Positions 35,999 to 45,350 of a DNA stretch of 64,000 nucleotides are shown here, piece by piece. Made by a program: the position numbers and the translations under genes. The stretch is taken from contig ML679958.1 of NCBI GenBank assembly GCA_007922225.1, forward strand, positions 57,988,838 to 58,052,837, in the 5' to 3' direction. Position 1 is the first letter of the stretch, and each line of letters begins with the position of its first letter. The notes below the pieces were generated by a model. That model saw only the letters and a list, made by a program, of their open reading frames with translations. It searched no databases and had not been told where the DNA came from. The DNA comes from Emydura subglobosa (Eukaryota; Chordata; Testudines; Chelidae).

Positions 35999-36224
35999 TA
36001 AGTGGTGATGACTGTCATAATTTCAAAATTAATTTTAAATAGGTTTCCTTTTAAACAAGCCCATATTTAATTTTAAAATAACAAATTTAAAAACTCAGAT
36101 TTTTTTAAACCATGGATTATTATACACCCTGTCCCAGAGCCACCAAAGGAATGCTGGTTACTTCACATGGAATGATCCTGGAGGGGAGGTGGCCTTCCTC
36201 TGTAGCATGGGGCATTTGCTGGTT

Positions 36225-36405
36225 TGAATTAAAATAAGTGGTGGATTCTCTCTAACTTGAAGTCTCTAAGCTTTGAGAACTTCAGTAACTCAGCCAGAGG
36301 TTATGGTCTACTACAGGAGTGGGTGGGTGAGGTTCTGTGGCCTGCGATGTGCAGGAAGTCAGACTAGATCATAATGGTCCCTTCAGGCCTCAGCGTTTGA
36401 GTCTG
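36225..36405 (+). mobile_element. CR1 LINE 3' end (second subfamily)
   Basis: The tail shows GTGAGGTTCTGTGGCCTGCG, GTCAGACTAGATCATAATGG and TCCCTTCAGGCCT, the 3' end of an older CR1 subfamily also seen at 43,519 and 58,440. Confidence 0.8.
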
Positions 36406-36889
36406 AGATCTCCAGGGGCACCCACTGTTGTACGGCGATCCTACTGGACAGGCACTAGTTCACAGTCCAAATCTCCCCTGTAATAGCTATTTAAGGTACC
36501 ACACATACCCACAGAAATGGCACTAATATTAAATTATAAACAGTAACATTCAGGCTCACCAATAGGAAAGTAACACTTACAAATGCCTCTTTCTTGTATT
36601 TAGACTGAAGGATTCACTCCACATTAGGTTTGTGATCTGATATGCTCATTTAAATTCCCCTGCTGCTGGGCTGATATGAGTAAACAACTCCCCAACAGCA
36701 ACATTTCACAGACCACTTTGAAATGTTCCAGCATGACACAAACAAGTGAGAACATTCAGTGAAATCCTGCCCCTTGCCTGCTGTACCTGTCAATATGACC
36801 TATAGAGATACCAAGGTTACATTCCCTCAGTGAAATGCAGAAAGCCCTCCTAAAAACACTGTTGGCTTATGTATACACCAGGACATATC

Positions 36890-37465
36890 ATCGCCTTCAT
36901 CTTTTTCCATCTGTGCATTGGCAAGAGAAGCCTGTATCACCACCTGTCTCCTTCTCCAGCCAGTTTCACTTACCCCCTCATTGTTTTCATCCAATCAACT
37001 TTCTTCCCTCACCCCATTGGTTTGCCACCCCAGTCTCCTTGCCCAGTCAGTCCCAATCTTTCCCCTCACCCCAACTCTCAATTTCACTTCTCTCCATCAC
37101 CCTCCATCACCAGCAACTTCTGAAATGTACTCCCCCCCGTCACCTCCAGGCCTGGGCACCAGCAGTTAGTGGGGTGTGCATTGACAGCACAGGAGAAACA
37201 GTCCCCCTCCCTGCTCTCACTTCTGGTGCCTATCCCAAGCCCCAACCTAAAATGGACCAACTGCAGGAAGTCTTGTTCAGCCCTTGGCTGGAGCATGCTC
37301 AGTGCAGATGGAACCTTGGGGGAATATACCTATGAATCTCTAGCAAGTCTTTGGTGAGCATGTGCAAGTTGTGATGTTTCAAAAGCTTATAATTTAGGCA
37401 AATTTGAGTGTATTTTCAGAGACAGGAAAAGGTGACACAAAGGCCATCCCCCGACAACCCTCTTG
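36890..37465 (+). repeat. Unclassified dispersed repeat, most complete copy
   Basis: It has a pyrimidine-rich 5' part (like 11,160-11,640), then GCTGGAGCATGCTCAGTGCA, TGGTGAGCATGTGCAAG and GCTTATAATTTAGGC (like 8,830-9,300). It therefore joins the two partial copies into one family. The frame at 36,835-37,335 is low complexity, not a gene. Confidence 0.5.
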
Positions 37466-37484
37466 ACAAATTTCAAGTCCCTGC

Positions 37485-37740
37485 TCCAAAGTATTGTGCT
37501 AGATGCTGTGTAAACACATAGTAAGAACCAGTCCATGCTTGCAAAGCGCTTAAAATGTAATTTGACAAGACAGACAAAGCATGGGAGAGAGGCAGTGCCA
37601 TTATTCTCATTTTACAAATGAGAAGCTGAGACACAGAGATTAAGTGACTTGCCTGAAATCACATAGGAAAATATGGAAATCACATAGGAAGTCTGTAGCA
37701 AAGCTGGAACTGAACTCCGATCTCCTGAGTTCCTTTCTCC
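37485..37740 (+). repeat. MIR-like SINE, split by a hAT insertion
   Basis: It shows ATTGTGCTAGATGCTGTGTA, CACATAGTAAGAACCAGTCC, CATTTTACAAATGAGAAGC, AAGTGACTTGCCTGAAATC and GATCTCCTGAGTTCC in order. It resumes after the hAT at 38,423. Confidence 0.85.
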
Positions 37741-38414
37741 GGGTGGCTCTCAATCTTTCCAGTTACTGTATCCGTTTCGGGAGTCTGATTTGTCTTGCGT
37801 ACCCCAAATTTCACCTCACTTCAAAACCACTTGCTTACAAAAATCAGACAAGAAAATACAATTACTGAAAAATTGCTTACTTTTTCATTTTTACCACATA
37901 ATTATAAAATAAATCAACTGGAATATAAATACTGTACGGTAGAACCTCAGAGTTACAAACACTTTGGGAATGGAGGTTGTTCGTAACTCTGAAATGTTCA
38001 TAACTCTATACAAAACGTTAGGATTGTTCTTTCAAAAGTTTACAAATGAACATTGACTTAATACAGCTTTGAGCACTACTATGCAGAAGAAAAATACTTT
38101 AAAAATTAAGGGAAAGCAGCAGTTTACATTTAACACAGTACTGTACTGTATTTGCTTTTTCTCTCTCTCTCTCTCTCTCTGCGTCTGCCTGATTGTGTAC
38201 GTCTGCTTCCAAATGAGATGTGTGGTTGACTGGTCAGTTCATAACTCTGAGGTTCTACTGTACTTACATTTCAGTGTAGTATATATTGAGCAATATAAAA
38301 AATTCATTGTCTGTATGAAATTTTAGTTGGTACTGACTTCGCTAGTGCTTTTTAAGCAGCCTGTAAGACCTTTGCGTACCCCTGTGTACGCGTACCCCTG
38401 GTTGAGAACCAGTG
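37741..38414. mobile_element. hAT-type element inserted in the MIR-like SINE
   Basis: The left end is GTGGCTCTCAATCTTTCCAG and the right end GGTTGAGAACCAGTG. The 8-bp duplication CTTTCTCC (37,733-37,740) versus CTTTGTCC (38,415-38,422) matches 7 of 8. It is itself split by the element at 37,937-38,260. Confidence 0.85.
37937..38260. mobile_element. Mariner/Tigger-like MITE inserted in the hAT
   Basis: The termini CGGTAGAACCTCAGAGTTA and TAACTCTGAGGTTCTACTG are inverted (18 of 19). They are flanked by TA on both sides (37,935-37,936 and 38,261-38,262). A (CT)n run lies at about 38,160-38,180. Confidence 0.88.
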
Positions 38415-38422
38415 CTTTGTCC

Positions 38423-39076
38423 AATTTCAGTTTAGGACTGGAGCTCTTCCTTTAGCGGTCTGAGCAGCTGCCTAAATTCACTTGTTTATGGAGAATTACT
38501 AAGGAAAAGCATTTGCTTTTTCAGCAGGCTAACTTTCCTTTAATTGCACATCAGGTTTATTGTCTCAGACTGCCAAATAGGCCAGCTCTACTTGTTAAAT
38601 TTTTGGCCCTCACTGAGTTCACCCACTACTGCAATCACAGCAGCTGCTGCAAAGAGAATGCCTTTCTTGGGTCCCACACCAGTGCTTTTACGTCTGCAAG
38701 GGAGACAGGACAGACTCGCCATGAAGTCTCTTCAACCCCTTCATCTGCACCAGTCCAAAAGGAGGAGCGGAGAAAGGACCAAACCACTGCTGCATTGTAT
38801 GAGAGTCTTCTAGGCTCTGGAACTTGCCTCTCTCCCTACCCATGTCTGCCAGCTCAGTTCCTCATGCACCAATCAAGAGAAATCTGCTCTACCACCCGCA
38901 ACTGCTAGGGGACACCATCAGCAGTCCAGGAAGAACTCCCTACCTCAAAAAGCAATGACACAGGACTGTAGAAAATGTTTTATCTGCCACCACCCTTCCC
39001 AGCTAAGCCTGAAGAGAAATGCACAGCTACCACTGTGGCTGCTCTGAAGGATAGCTGCCAGGTGAGGGCGTGTGGT
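38423..39076. other. MIR tail, then unassigned sequence
   Basis: The first bases complete the interrupted SINE. The rest holds no recognised gene or repeat. The 5' LTR of the next element may begin as early as about 38,968. Confidence 0.35.
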
Positions 39077-39232
39077 GTGGTTACAGAGTTCCTGGTCCAA
39101 CTCCTCCACAGTTACCAGAGAGGACCAGGAGGTTTTGCAGCTAGGAGCCTAATAAAGATAGGAACTTGCTGGTGGGGGAGATCTCTAGTTGCTGCTTAAA
39201 GCATGGCTCTTTGTTCACATCCTCACACTACA
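39077..39232 (+). mobile_element. Ty3/gypsy 5' LTR remnant
   Basis: It shares ordered blocks with 43,732-43,869: TTACAGAGTTCCTGGTCC, TCCACAGTTAC, TTGCAGC, TAGGAACTT, CTGGT.GGGGAG, and a TCCTCA..CTACA end. It is followed directly by TGGTGTCAGAAAGG (39,233 on), which has the TGG start expected of a primer-binding site. Identity is roughly 70% by eye. Confidence 0.7.
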
Positions 39233-41096
39233 TGGTGTCAGAAAGGAGTGAATCCTTCTCTAGAGAAGGTGTAAAGGAAAGAGACCCATTCCAGATGGCC
39301 AGAGCAGTGAGTGAGAGGGGAAAGTGGGAAAACCAGGGAGGAGAGCTGTGAAAGCAGCTGCAGCAGGAAGAAGGCACAGCGCTATTTCAGCACAGCAATG
39401 GAGTCCGTAGTGCAGATGGCTCCATTAGAGACGTTTGTTTGTGGCCAGTTCCTTGGGAAATTGGAGAAAGGATGGAATGCTCCTCATCAAATAATATATG
39501 TAATTCACGGCCTGACAACTCTTCTGCTGGCATAAAAGGTCTACACCTAGTAGAGAAACTGGAATGGCAAAAAGCAAAACTATACAGGTGATGTGTCCAC
39601 ATGTCTTCACAGGGCTTTGTAGGGGGAGTACAAAAAGAGAACTAGTGCCATCAGCAGCTCCCTTTGCTCTGACAGCCCCATGCCACATTCCTATATTCTT
39701 GCTAGGAAAAAGTCAAAGGAGAATTAAAGAAGATGGAAAATATAGGGGCTATTTCCCAGACAGAAGAAACCACTGACTAGTGTGCAGGCATGGTTGTAAT
39801 ATCAAAGCCCAATGACAAAAATCCAGATTTACGTGGGCCTTAATAAAAAGCATGTGCAGAGAAAGACATATGCTTCCTGCAGTTGACCAGATGTTAGCTC
39901 GGTTATCAGAAGCCAAAGTCTTCTCAAAGTTAGATGCTACAGCAGGCTTCTGGCAGCTCCCCATTAACTGAATCCATCACCTCATTTGGAAAGTACTGTT
40001 ACTACAGTCTTCTATTCATCATATCGTCCACATCAGAAGACTTCCAAAAGACAAGCTCTCAGGTCATGTCAGGTTTGCCCAGTAGTCTTTGCCATGCAGA
40101 TGATGTATTGGTAAATGGCAGAGATAAAAATGAATATAATGAGCAACTACATGCAGTTCTGAGATGCTTCCAACAAGTGGATTTCACTCTGAATGTGAAT
40201 TTAGAAAGGAGCAGCTAAAATTTGGAGGCTACAACTATCAAACAGGGAATTCAGCTGGATTCAGACAAAGTGAAGACATTACTTGGCTTACCCAAACCCA
40301 AAAGATGTTTCTGCTATAAGAAGTTTCCTGGGTATGACAAATCATTTGGGGAAATTCTTACCAAGTTTACTTCATCTAACAGAACCCTCCAGAGACCTCC
40401 TTGCTGATTACAATACATAGATCTGAGGTAGCCCCCAACAAACCACATTTAATAAAATAAAACAATTACTGACATCTCCACCTGTTTTGGCACAATATTT
40501 GGTAAGCTAGCCAACAACAGTAGCAGTGGATGCATCTTCATATTGTTTAGCGAGCGGTGCTCACATAAAGGCAGCCAGAAGGAGACCAGAGACTTGGGCA
40601 TTCATATCAAGAAACTTCACAGAAACCAAACAGTGGTATGCTCAAGTGGAAAAGGAAGCTCTTGCAATCACTAGGGCCTGTGAATAGCTCCGTGCACATC
40701 TGTTTGGCTTGGATTTCAACACAGAGACAGACCAAAAGCCCCTAGTGGAATTACTGGGTTCATAACCACTGGGTGACCCTCCACGTCAAAGATTTCGATG
40801 ACAGCTGATGTGATTCTCTTTCAACATCAAACACATACCTTGGAAAGAACTTAGAGCAGCAAGTGTGCTGTCTAGAACCCCAACTGAGCTGCTACTAACT
40901 GAAGAAAAGGCAGTAGAGACAGATGTCAAAATCTACACTGACCTTGTTCTGGCAGCAATTTCAGCATCAGCCAGACAACATCAGCATGCTAAAAATGAAC
41001 AAACTAAAGGATCGGACTTGCCGGAAACTGATTCAACTCTACCAAACAGGGTGGAGTTGAAGGAGGCAACTTCTAACAGACCTACTACCATATTGT

Positions 41097-41277
41097 TTCC
41101 GGTTTTGTTGTAGCCGTGTTGTTCCCAGAATATAAAGCGACAAGGTGTGTGAGAAAATATCTTTTATTGGACCAACTTCTGTAGGTGAAAGAGACAAGCT
41201 TTGTGTAGCTCAAAAGCTTGTCTCTTTCATCCACAGAAGTTGGTCCAATAAAAGATTATCTCATACACCTTGTCTGT
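41097..41277. mobile_element. Hairpin repeat inserted in the gypsy integrase region
   Basis: The insert has a left segment with GTTGTAGCCGTGTTG and an inverted pair, ATCTTTTATTGGACCAACTT versus AAGTTGGTCCAATAAAAGAT, separated by about 70 bases. It is flanked by a 15-bp duplication CTACTACCATATTGT (41,082-41,096) versus CTACCACCATATTGT (41,278-41,292). The long duplication suggests retrotransposition rather than a cut-and-paste element. Confidence 0.8.
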
Positions 41278-42239
41278 CTACCACCATATTGTCAGGACTG
41301 AAATGACCTTTACATGTCTGATAGCCTGCTTCTGAAAGGACAGTGCATTCTTATCCCTATGGTACTTCAAAAAGAGATGGTCTCCAAAATCTGAAGGAGA
41401 CCAAGATTTAAACAAGTATGGGTCATGAACTCAACTGTCAATATGGTGTCCCTGTACGAATATGCAAAGTCACCAGAACCATTACTTTATAAAGATACCT
41501 GATGGAGCTTGGCAGCAGGTAGCGACAGATTTGTTTTTCTGAAAAAGACACCCATACATTATAGTAGTCAATTACTTCTCCAGATATACTGATTTGACTA
41601 TACTTAATGGACTTCACTGGCACGTCATCTAGAAACTAAAGTAAATATTTGCAAGATATGGAGTCCCTGAAGTCCACATATCACATCATGATACTTATCT
41701 CTGAAACTTTGATAGTATTTGCACAGGATTTTGATTCTGAACATCGTACTAGTAATCCACACTACCCCAGAGCAACAAGGAGGTGGAGAGAGCAATGGAG
41801 ACTTTTAAAAGACTTCTACAAAAATCAGTGGACCCATATAAAGCACTCTGTGTAATTGGTCAACACTGCTTGTATCTAGACTATTTTCAGTAGAACTTCT
41901 GATGAGAAGAAGGACACCTTTACTTGTGGCACTGATACAGCTTAAACCTAAGTGGCTCAACCTGAAAGAATTTTAAAAACAGGATGTTGAAATAAAAATT
42001 CAGCAGCCACAAGACTTCCAGTGTTCCACACAATACAAAAGCATTACCTTAACTGAGACCGGAGAACAAAGTGCCAGCAGTGACTCAAGAGCATGGATAC
42101 CAGCCTCAAGGCAGACTGTTAGAAAGCAGGGCACATACCCCAAATGGATCGTGAGTTCTATACTTAGATTTCACCAACCAGTCATAAAGTGTAAACGCAT
42201 CAGGTACTATAAACAGGCTTAACATGGAGTCACAGACTC

Positions 42240-43230
42240 TTGGAAACTCTGATCTATCTTGTCACCTAGGTGAGCATACCTTTGATAAATGGTTCCTTAC
42301 ACCAAGAATCATGGCAATGTTCAGGTTACTTCCACTCCCAAAAGACCAGTCACTTACCACAGATCAATTGCAGCTTAGATCTCACATCAAAGACAACGCT
42401 GGTAGCCAATTCCATAATAAACCATCTAAAGATTTATATTAACTAGAAAAAGGAAATGAGAGTTATTTCACACACAGAATGGTTAAAGCAGGTAAACATA
42501 TACACAAATGAGTTACAATCTTAAGTTTCAAAAAGTAATAGACGCTTCTATAATAAGCGAGCCCTATATGACCTTTAGGTCTAACCCAGGCTAAGCACTG
42601 GGGATGTCTTGCTTATGCCTGGTAAATCTTGCTCCCCAGAGTTCAAGTGGCATAGAGATTCCATTTTTTCATTACTGGGTTTTGTCCCCCTCCTCCCTTG
42701 AGCTTGGAGCTGCATGCTCAGCTGATGGGAGGAATCCATTTGCATGACTCATCTTCATTAGAGAGGGCAAAACAACAAATGTCTTTTGTCCTCTTTAGCA
42801 TCCCACAATAGTCCATCTGGTGTCAATGGACCTTTCCTGTTGGGCAGAACGTAACAACCTTTGGTTGCAGATCAGTACTTCATACTAGTTAATCATTCTC
42901 TGTCTGGTGACTTACATAGTTACAGAGGCTCATGATCCAACCACTCAAATATTACCTTACAATATAGGATACAGATGTTATAAGTAAGATTAATGCAGGC
43001 AGCAACTTACAAGCATTCAATAAAGTTTAAACACTAAATGCATGCTTATAATTCTAATACCTATTTTAACACTACTACACACAGGTGAGCTAGACTGATT
43101 CCAGGTATGTATTTGTCACGGTTCCCTTGTGGCATGGGGCCCTTGACATGAGCTGGCATCTGGTCTGCCAGCATCACACAAAGTTTGGCTTAAAAGCTCT
43201 TAAACATTTGGAACTATTCAGAACTTAACA
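42240..43230 (-). repeat. LTR-like repeat, minus strand
   Basis: CCCAAAAGACCAGTCACTTA, CACATCAAAGACAACGCTGG and AAACCATCTAAAGATTTATA are reversed counterparts of the 33.4-kb copy. It lies between the gypsy integrase and the 3' LTR. Confidence 0.5.
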
Positions 43231-43518
43231 AAAACTCCCAGATCCTACCTAGTGAAGGCTCCAAAAGGACTTCCCTGGAGGAATCCGGTTCATCTTTAAC
43301 ACTTCCAAACACCCTGAAGAGACAGGATTTGGGACCTGCAGTACTCTGTCAGAAAGTGAGCACCCTCCACAGGAAGCTCCACACACAAACTCAACAGGTG
43401 TGAAAACATGGATGGAAGACTGATCAGACCTCCTCAAAGACTTGTTTTTTGGAATATTGCTCAGAACCATTTAAATGCCATTGATAAGGAGACATAGCAA
43501 TGTAAAGAGTTTTACGGG

Positions 43519-43612
43519 TTCATATATTCCAGGGCCAGAAAGGACCACTGTGATCATCTTGTCTGACCCCCTGTATAACACAGGCCATAGAACTTCCCCA
43601 AAATAATTAGAA
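43519..43612 (-). mobile_element. CR1 LINE 3' end fragment
   Basis: GGCCAGAAAGGACCACTGTG, ATCTTGTCTGACCCCCTGT and CACAGGCCATAGAACTTCCC is the reverse of the second CR1 3'-end subfamily. Confidence 0.85.
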
Positions 43613-43731
43613 GAGCACATCTTTTATTTTAAGGAATTTGAAGTTTATGTTGAATTGTTGTATGTGTGTGTGTATACTTTGGTTTACAATTTAAGTTTTA
43701 ATCTTTTATGATAAAGTAAGGGAATCATGGA

Positions 43732-43869
43732 GTAATTACAGAGTTCCTGGTCCTCCACAGTTACTGGACAGGATCAAGATGTGTTGCAGCAGAAAGCTTA
43801 ATCAAGGTAGGAACTTCCTGGTTGGGGAGTCCTCTACTTGCAGTTTTGTGTATATGTCCTCATTCTTCA
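43732..43869 (+). mobile_element. Ty3/gypsy 3' LTR remnant
   Basis: This is the counterpart of the 5' LTR at 39,077-39,232, with a 6-bp gap after CCTGGTCC and a shortened middle. The upstream part of the LTR is not preserved here. Confidence 0.65.
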
Positions 43870-43891
43870 GGGGGCTACATAGAGAAGCCTC

Positions 43892-43893
<2 letters not shown>

Positions 43894-43924
<31 letters not shown>
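43894..43924 (+). repeat. (GA)n microsatellite
   Basis: An uninterrupted GA run of about 30 bp lies just downstream of the gypsy 3' LTR remnant. Confidence 0.95.
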
Positions 43925-43928
<4 letters not shown>

Positions 43929-45184
43929 TGGTGGCTCAAAGGCACTCAGCCAGGGTGCAGAGTAAAAACCTGTAATATAGTTCTCCTGCAAATAATTTGT
44001 TTCATTTAATTAAATACAGTTAATACATCTGGTTTATGCCACAAAGTAGCATTTTAATAAATACCATCCTTCTATAGGAAAAGTCAGCTAGAGTCTAGAG
44101 TAAATTCTAATAGCATTTAATATAGAATGATATCTTTTCTCTAGATTTTTGGACCCATCCTTCAGGATTCAATGGCAGGGACAGAATTCTCTATTAAGTG
44201 ATATAAGATGGGTCAAGAAAACTATTGAAATGTGATTAAATTCTATAGGACTTTTTCCACAAAGGCCTTTGTAAATTATTAGTCTTTCAGATTTCTGAAT
44301 TTGTCATTTGTTTTGTTATAGCATTTTAAATGTTTCAGACTCGCTTGACTGACGGGGCGATGCTTATTGGTAACATGGGTCTGCCAGAAACACACACCAG
44401 TAGCACAGAGAAGCCAACATGAAGTCTGCACTAATTGGAGAATGGAGCTTTGCATGTACTAAACTAAGTGGTTCCCTTTCAAAGTGCTATCATCATTGCT
44501 GTAGACAGCATTTGGTTGCTTAGTAACCCTCCTTATCAATGATTCAATTTTTCTCCAGCTAGCATTGTAAGTGGATAGCACATTTATTTTTCTCTCAGCC
44601 ATTGTGCCAGAGGAAAGTATTTTATAAAAATCACTCCAAAAAGAAAACACCCTTCAATGTCTAGGCAATAGAGGGCTAGCTCAAGCGGCAGATGCAAATT
44701 ATTTTGACAAATCTCATTTTAGAAAGCATTACTGAGCAGTACAATATTCACAGCCCTCTTGTTTAGCTGGTATTCACTGGAAAAAAGAAAAAATGAATTT
44801 CTATGCATGTGGGAAAGCGTAGCTGCTAAAGAGCTAACAAGCAACAAACGGTAAAAAGAATGTCTCTGTAATGTTTCATTAAAACCACAGACATTACCAT
44901 GTGGACAGTAGTCTGCAGTTCATTAGTAAATGAATTCTATCTGTGACAGACTTCCAAAGCCAGACTCTGCTGATTACATTTGGCTTTTAGGCAACAATCC
45001 CAATGGAAAGTGATTTGTTTCAGTACTCAAGGAGTTACTCCATAGATGATAGTGATGAAGACATTATATTGACATGGGTTAGGTATTTGTAGACCTTATG
45101 GAAGAAGAAGTGGGTCTTCAAGGGAGATTTAAATGAAGACAAGGTGGAAGCCAAGCACACTGCGATGATAATAGTTAAATCTTA
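43925..45184. other. Unassigned, largely repeat-free AT-rich sequence
   Basis: No repeat signature was seen across about 44,280-45,060. The end (45,090-45,170) may be a scrap of L2-type 3' UTR. It contains the X-box-like site below. Confidence 0.35.
44514..44528. promoter_or_regulatory. X-box-like (RFX-type) near-palindrome
   Basis: GGTTGCTTAGTAACC has the GTTGCT and AGTAAC half-sites of RFX X-boxes with a 1-bp spacer. It lies in a repeat-free block. It could be chance. Confidence 0.3.
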
Positions 45185-45350
45185 CAAAACAGGTTCCATC
45201 CATAATACCAAAGCACTTTACAATACTGGATAAGAATTATTACAGCTAGGAAAACTGATGAACACACAGGTCTTATGATTTTCCCCCAGGGCACACAGTG
45301 AGTCAGGGGTAGAATTGGAATAGAACCTAGTCCCGCGTCCTATCCACCGT
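45185..45350 (+). repeat. MIR-like SINE 3' part
   Basis: It shows AAGCACTTTACAATACTGG, GGCACACAGTGAGTCAGGGG and GAATAGAACCTAGTCCCGCG in order. Confidence 0.6.

Larger units (their letters stand above)
34133..36131. mobile_element. hAT-type element carrying two nested insertions
   Basis: The left end is CAGGTTGGATTGATTTAAAC and the right end TTAAACCATGG...CACCCTG, inverted and A/T-rich. It is flanked by an 8-bp duplication, TTCCAGAG (34,125-34,132) versus TCCCAGAG (36,132-36,139), 7 of 8 identical. Inside are a GC-richer repeat (34,720-35,395) and Harbinger-like copy C (35,755-35,998). No transposase domain was recognised in the remaining sequence. Confidence 0.75.
39233..43731 (+). mobile_element. 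Ty3/gypsy retrotransposon internal region, broken
   Basis: Order on the + strand: a possible gag start (ATG at 39,398, MESVVQMAPLETF); RT from about 39,790 (MVVISKPN, then CRERHMLPAVDQMLARL, then KLDATAGFWQLP); the catalytic-type motif CHADDVLV at 40,090-40,113; a LDSDKVKTLLGLPKPK block near 40,256; RNase H with VEKEALA at 40,646 and TDQKPLVELLGS near 40,725-40,765; and integrase remnants ending with HYPRATRRWREQWRLLKDF near 41,757-41,815. Stops, frameshifts and a large deletion between gag and RT make it inactive. It is interrupted at 41,097-41,277, by an LTR-like repeat at 42,240-43,230, and by a CR1 fragment at 43,519-43,612. Confidence 0.85.

Noticed and set aside
36835..37335. 166-codon plus-strand frame
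   Set aside because: Pro/Ser-rich translation of a pyrimidine-rich dispersed repeat.
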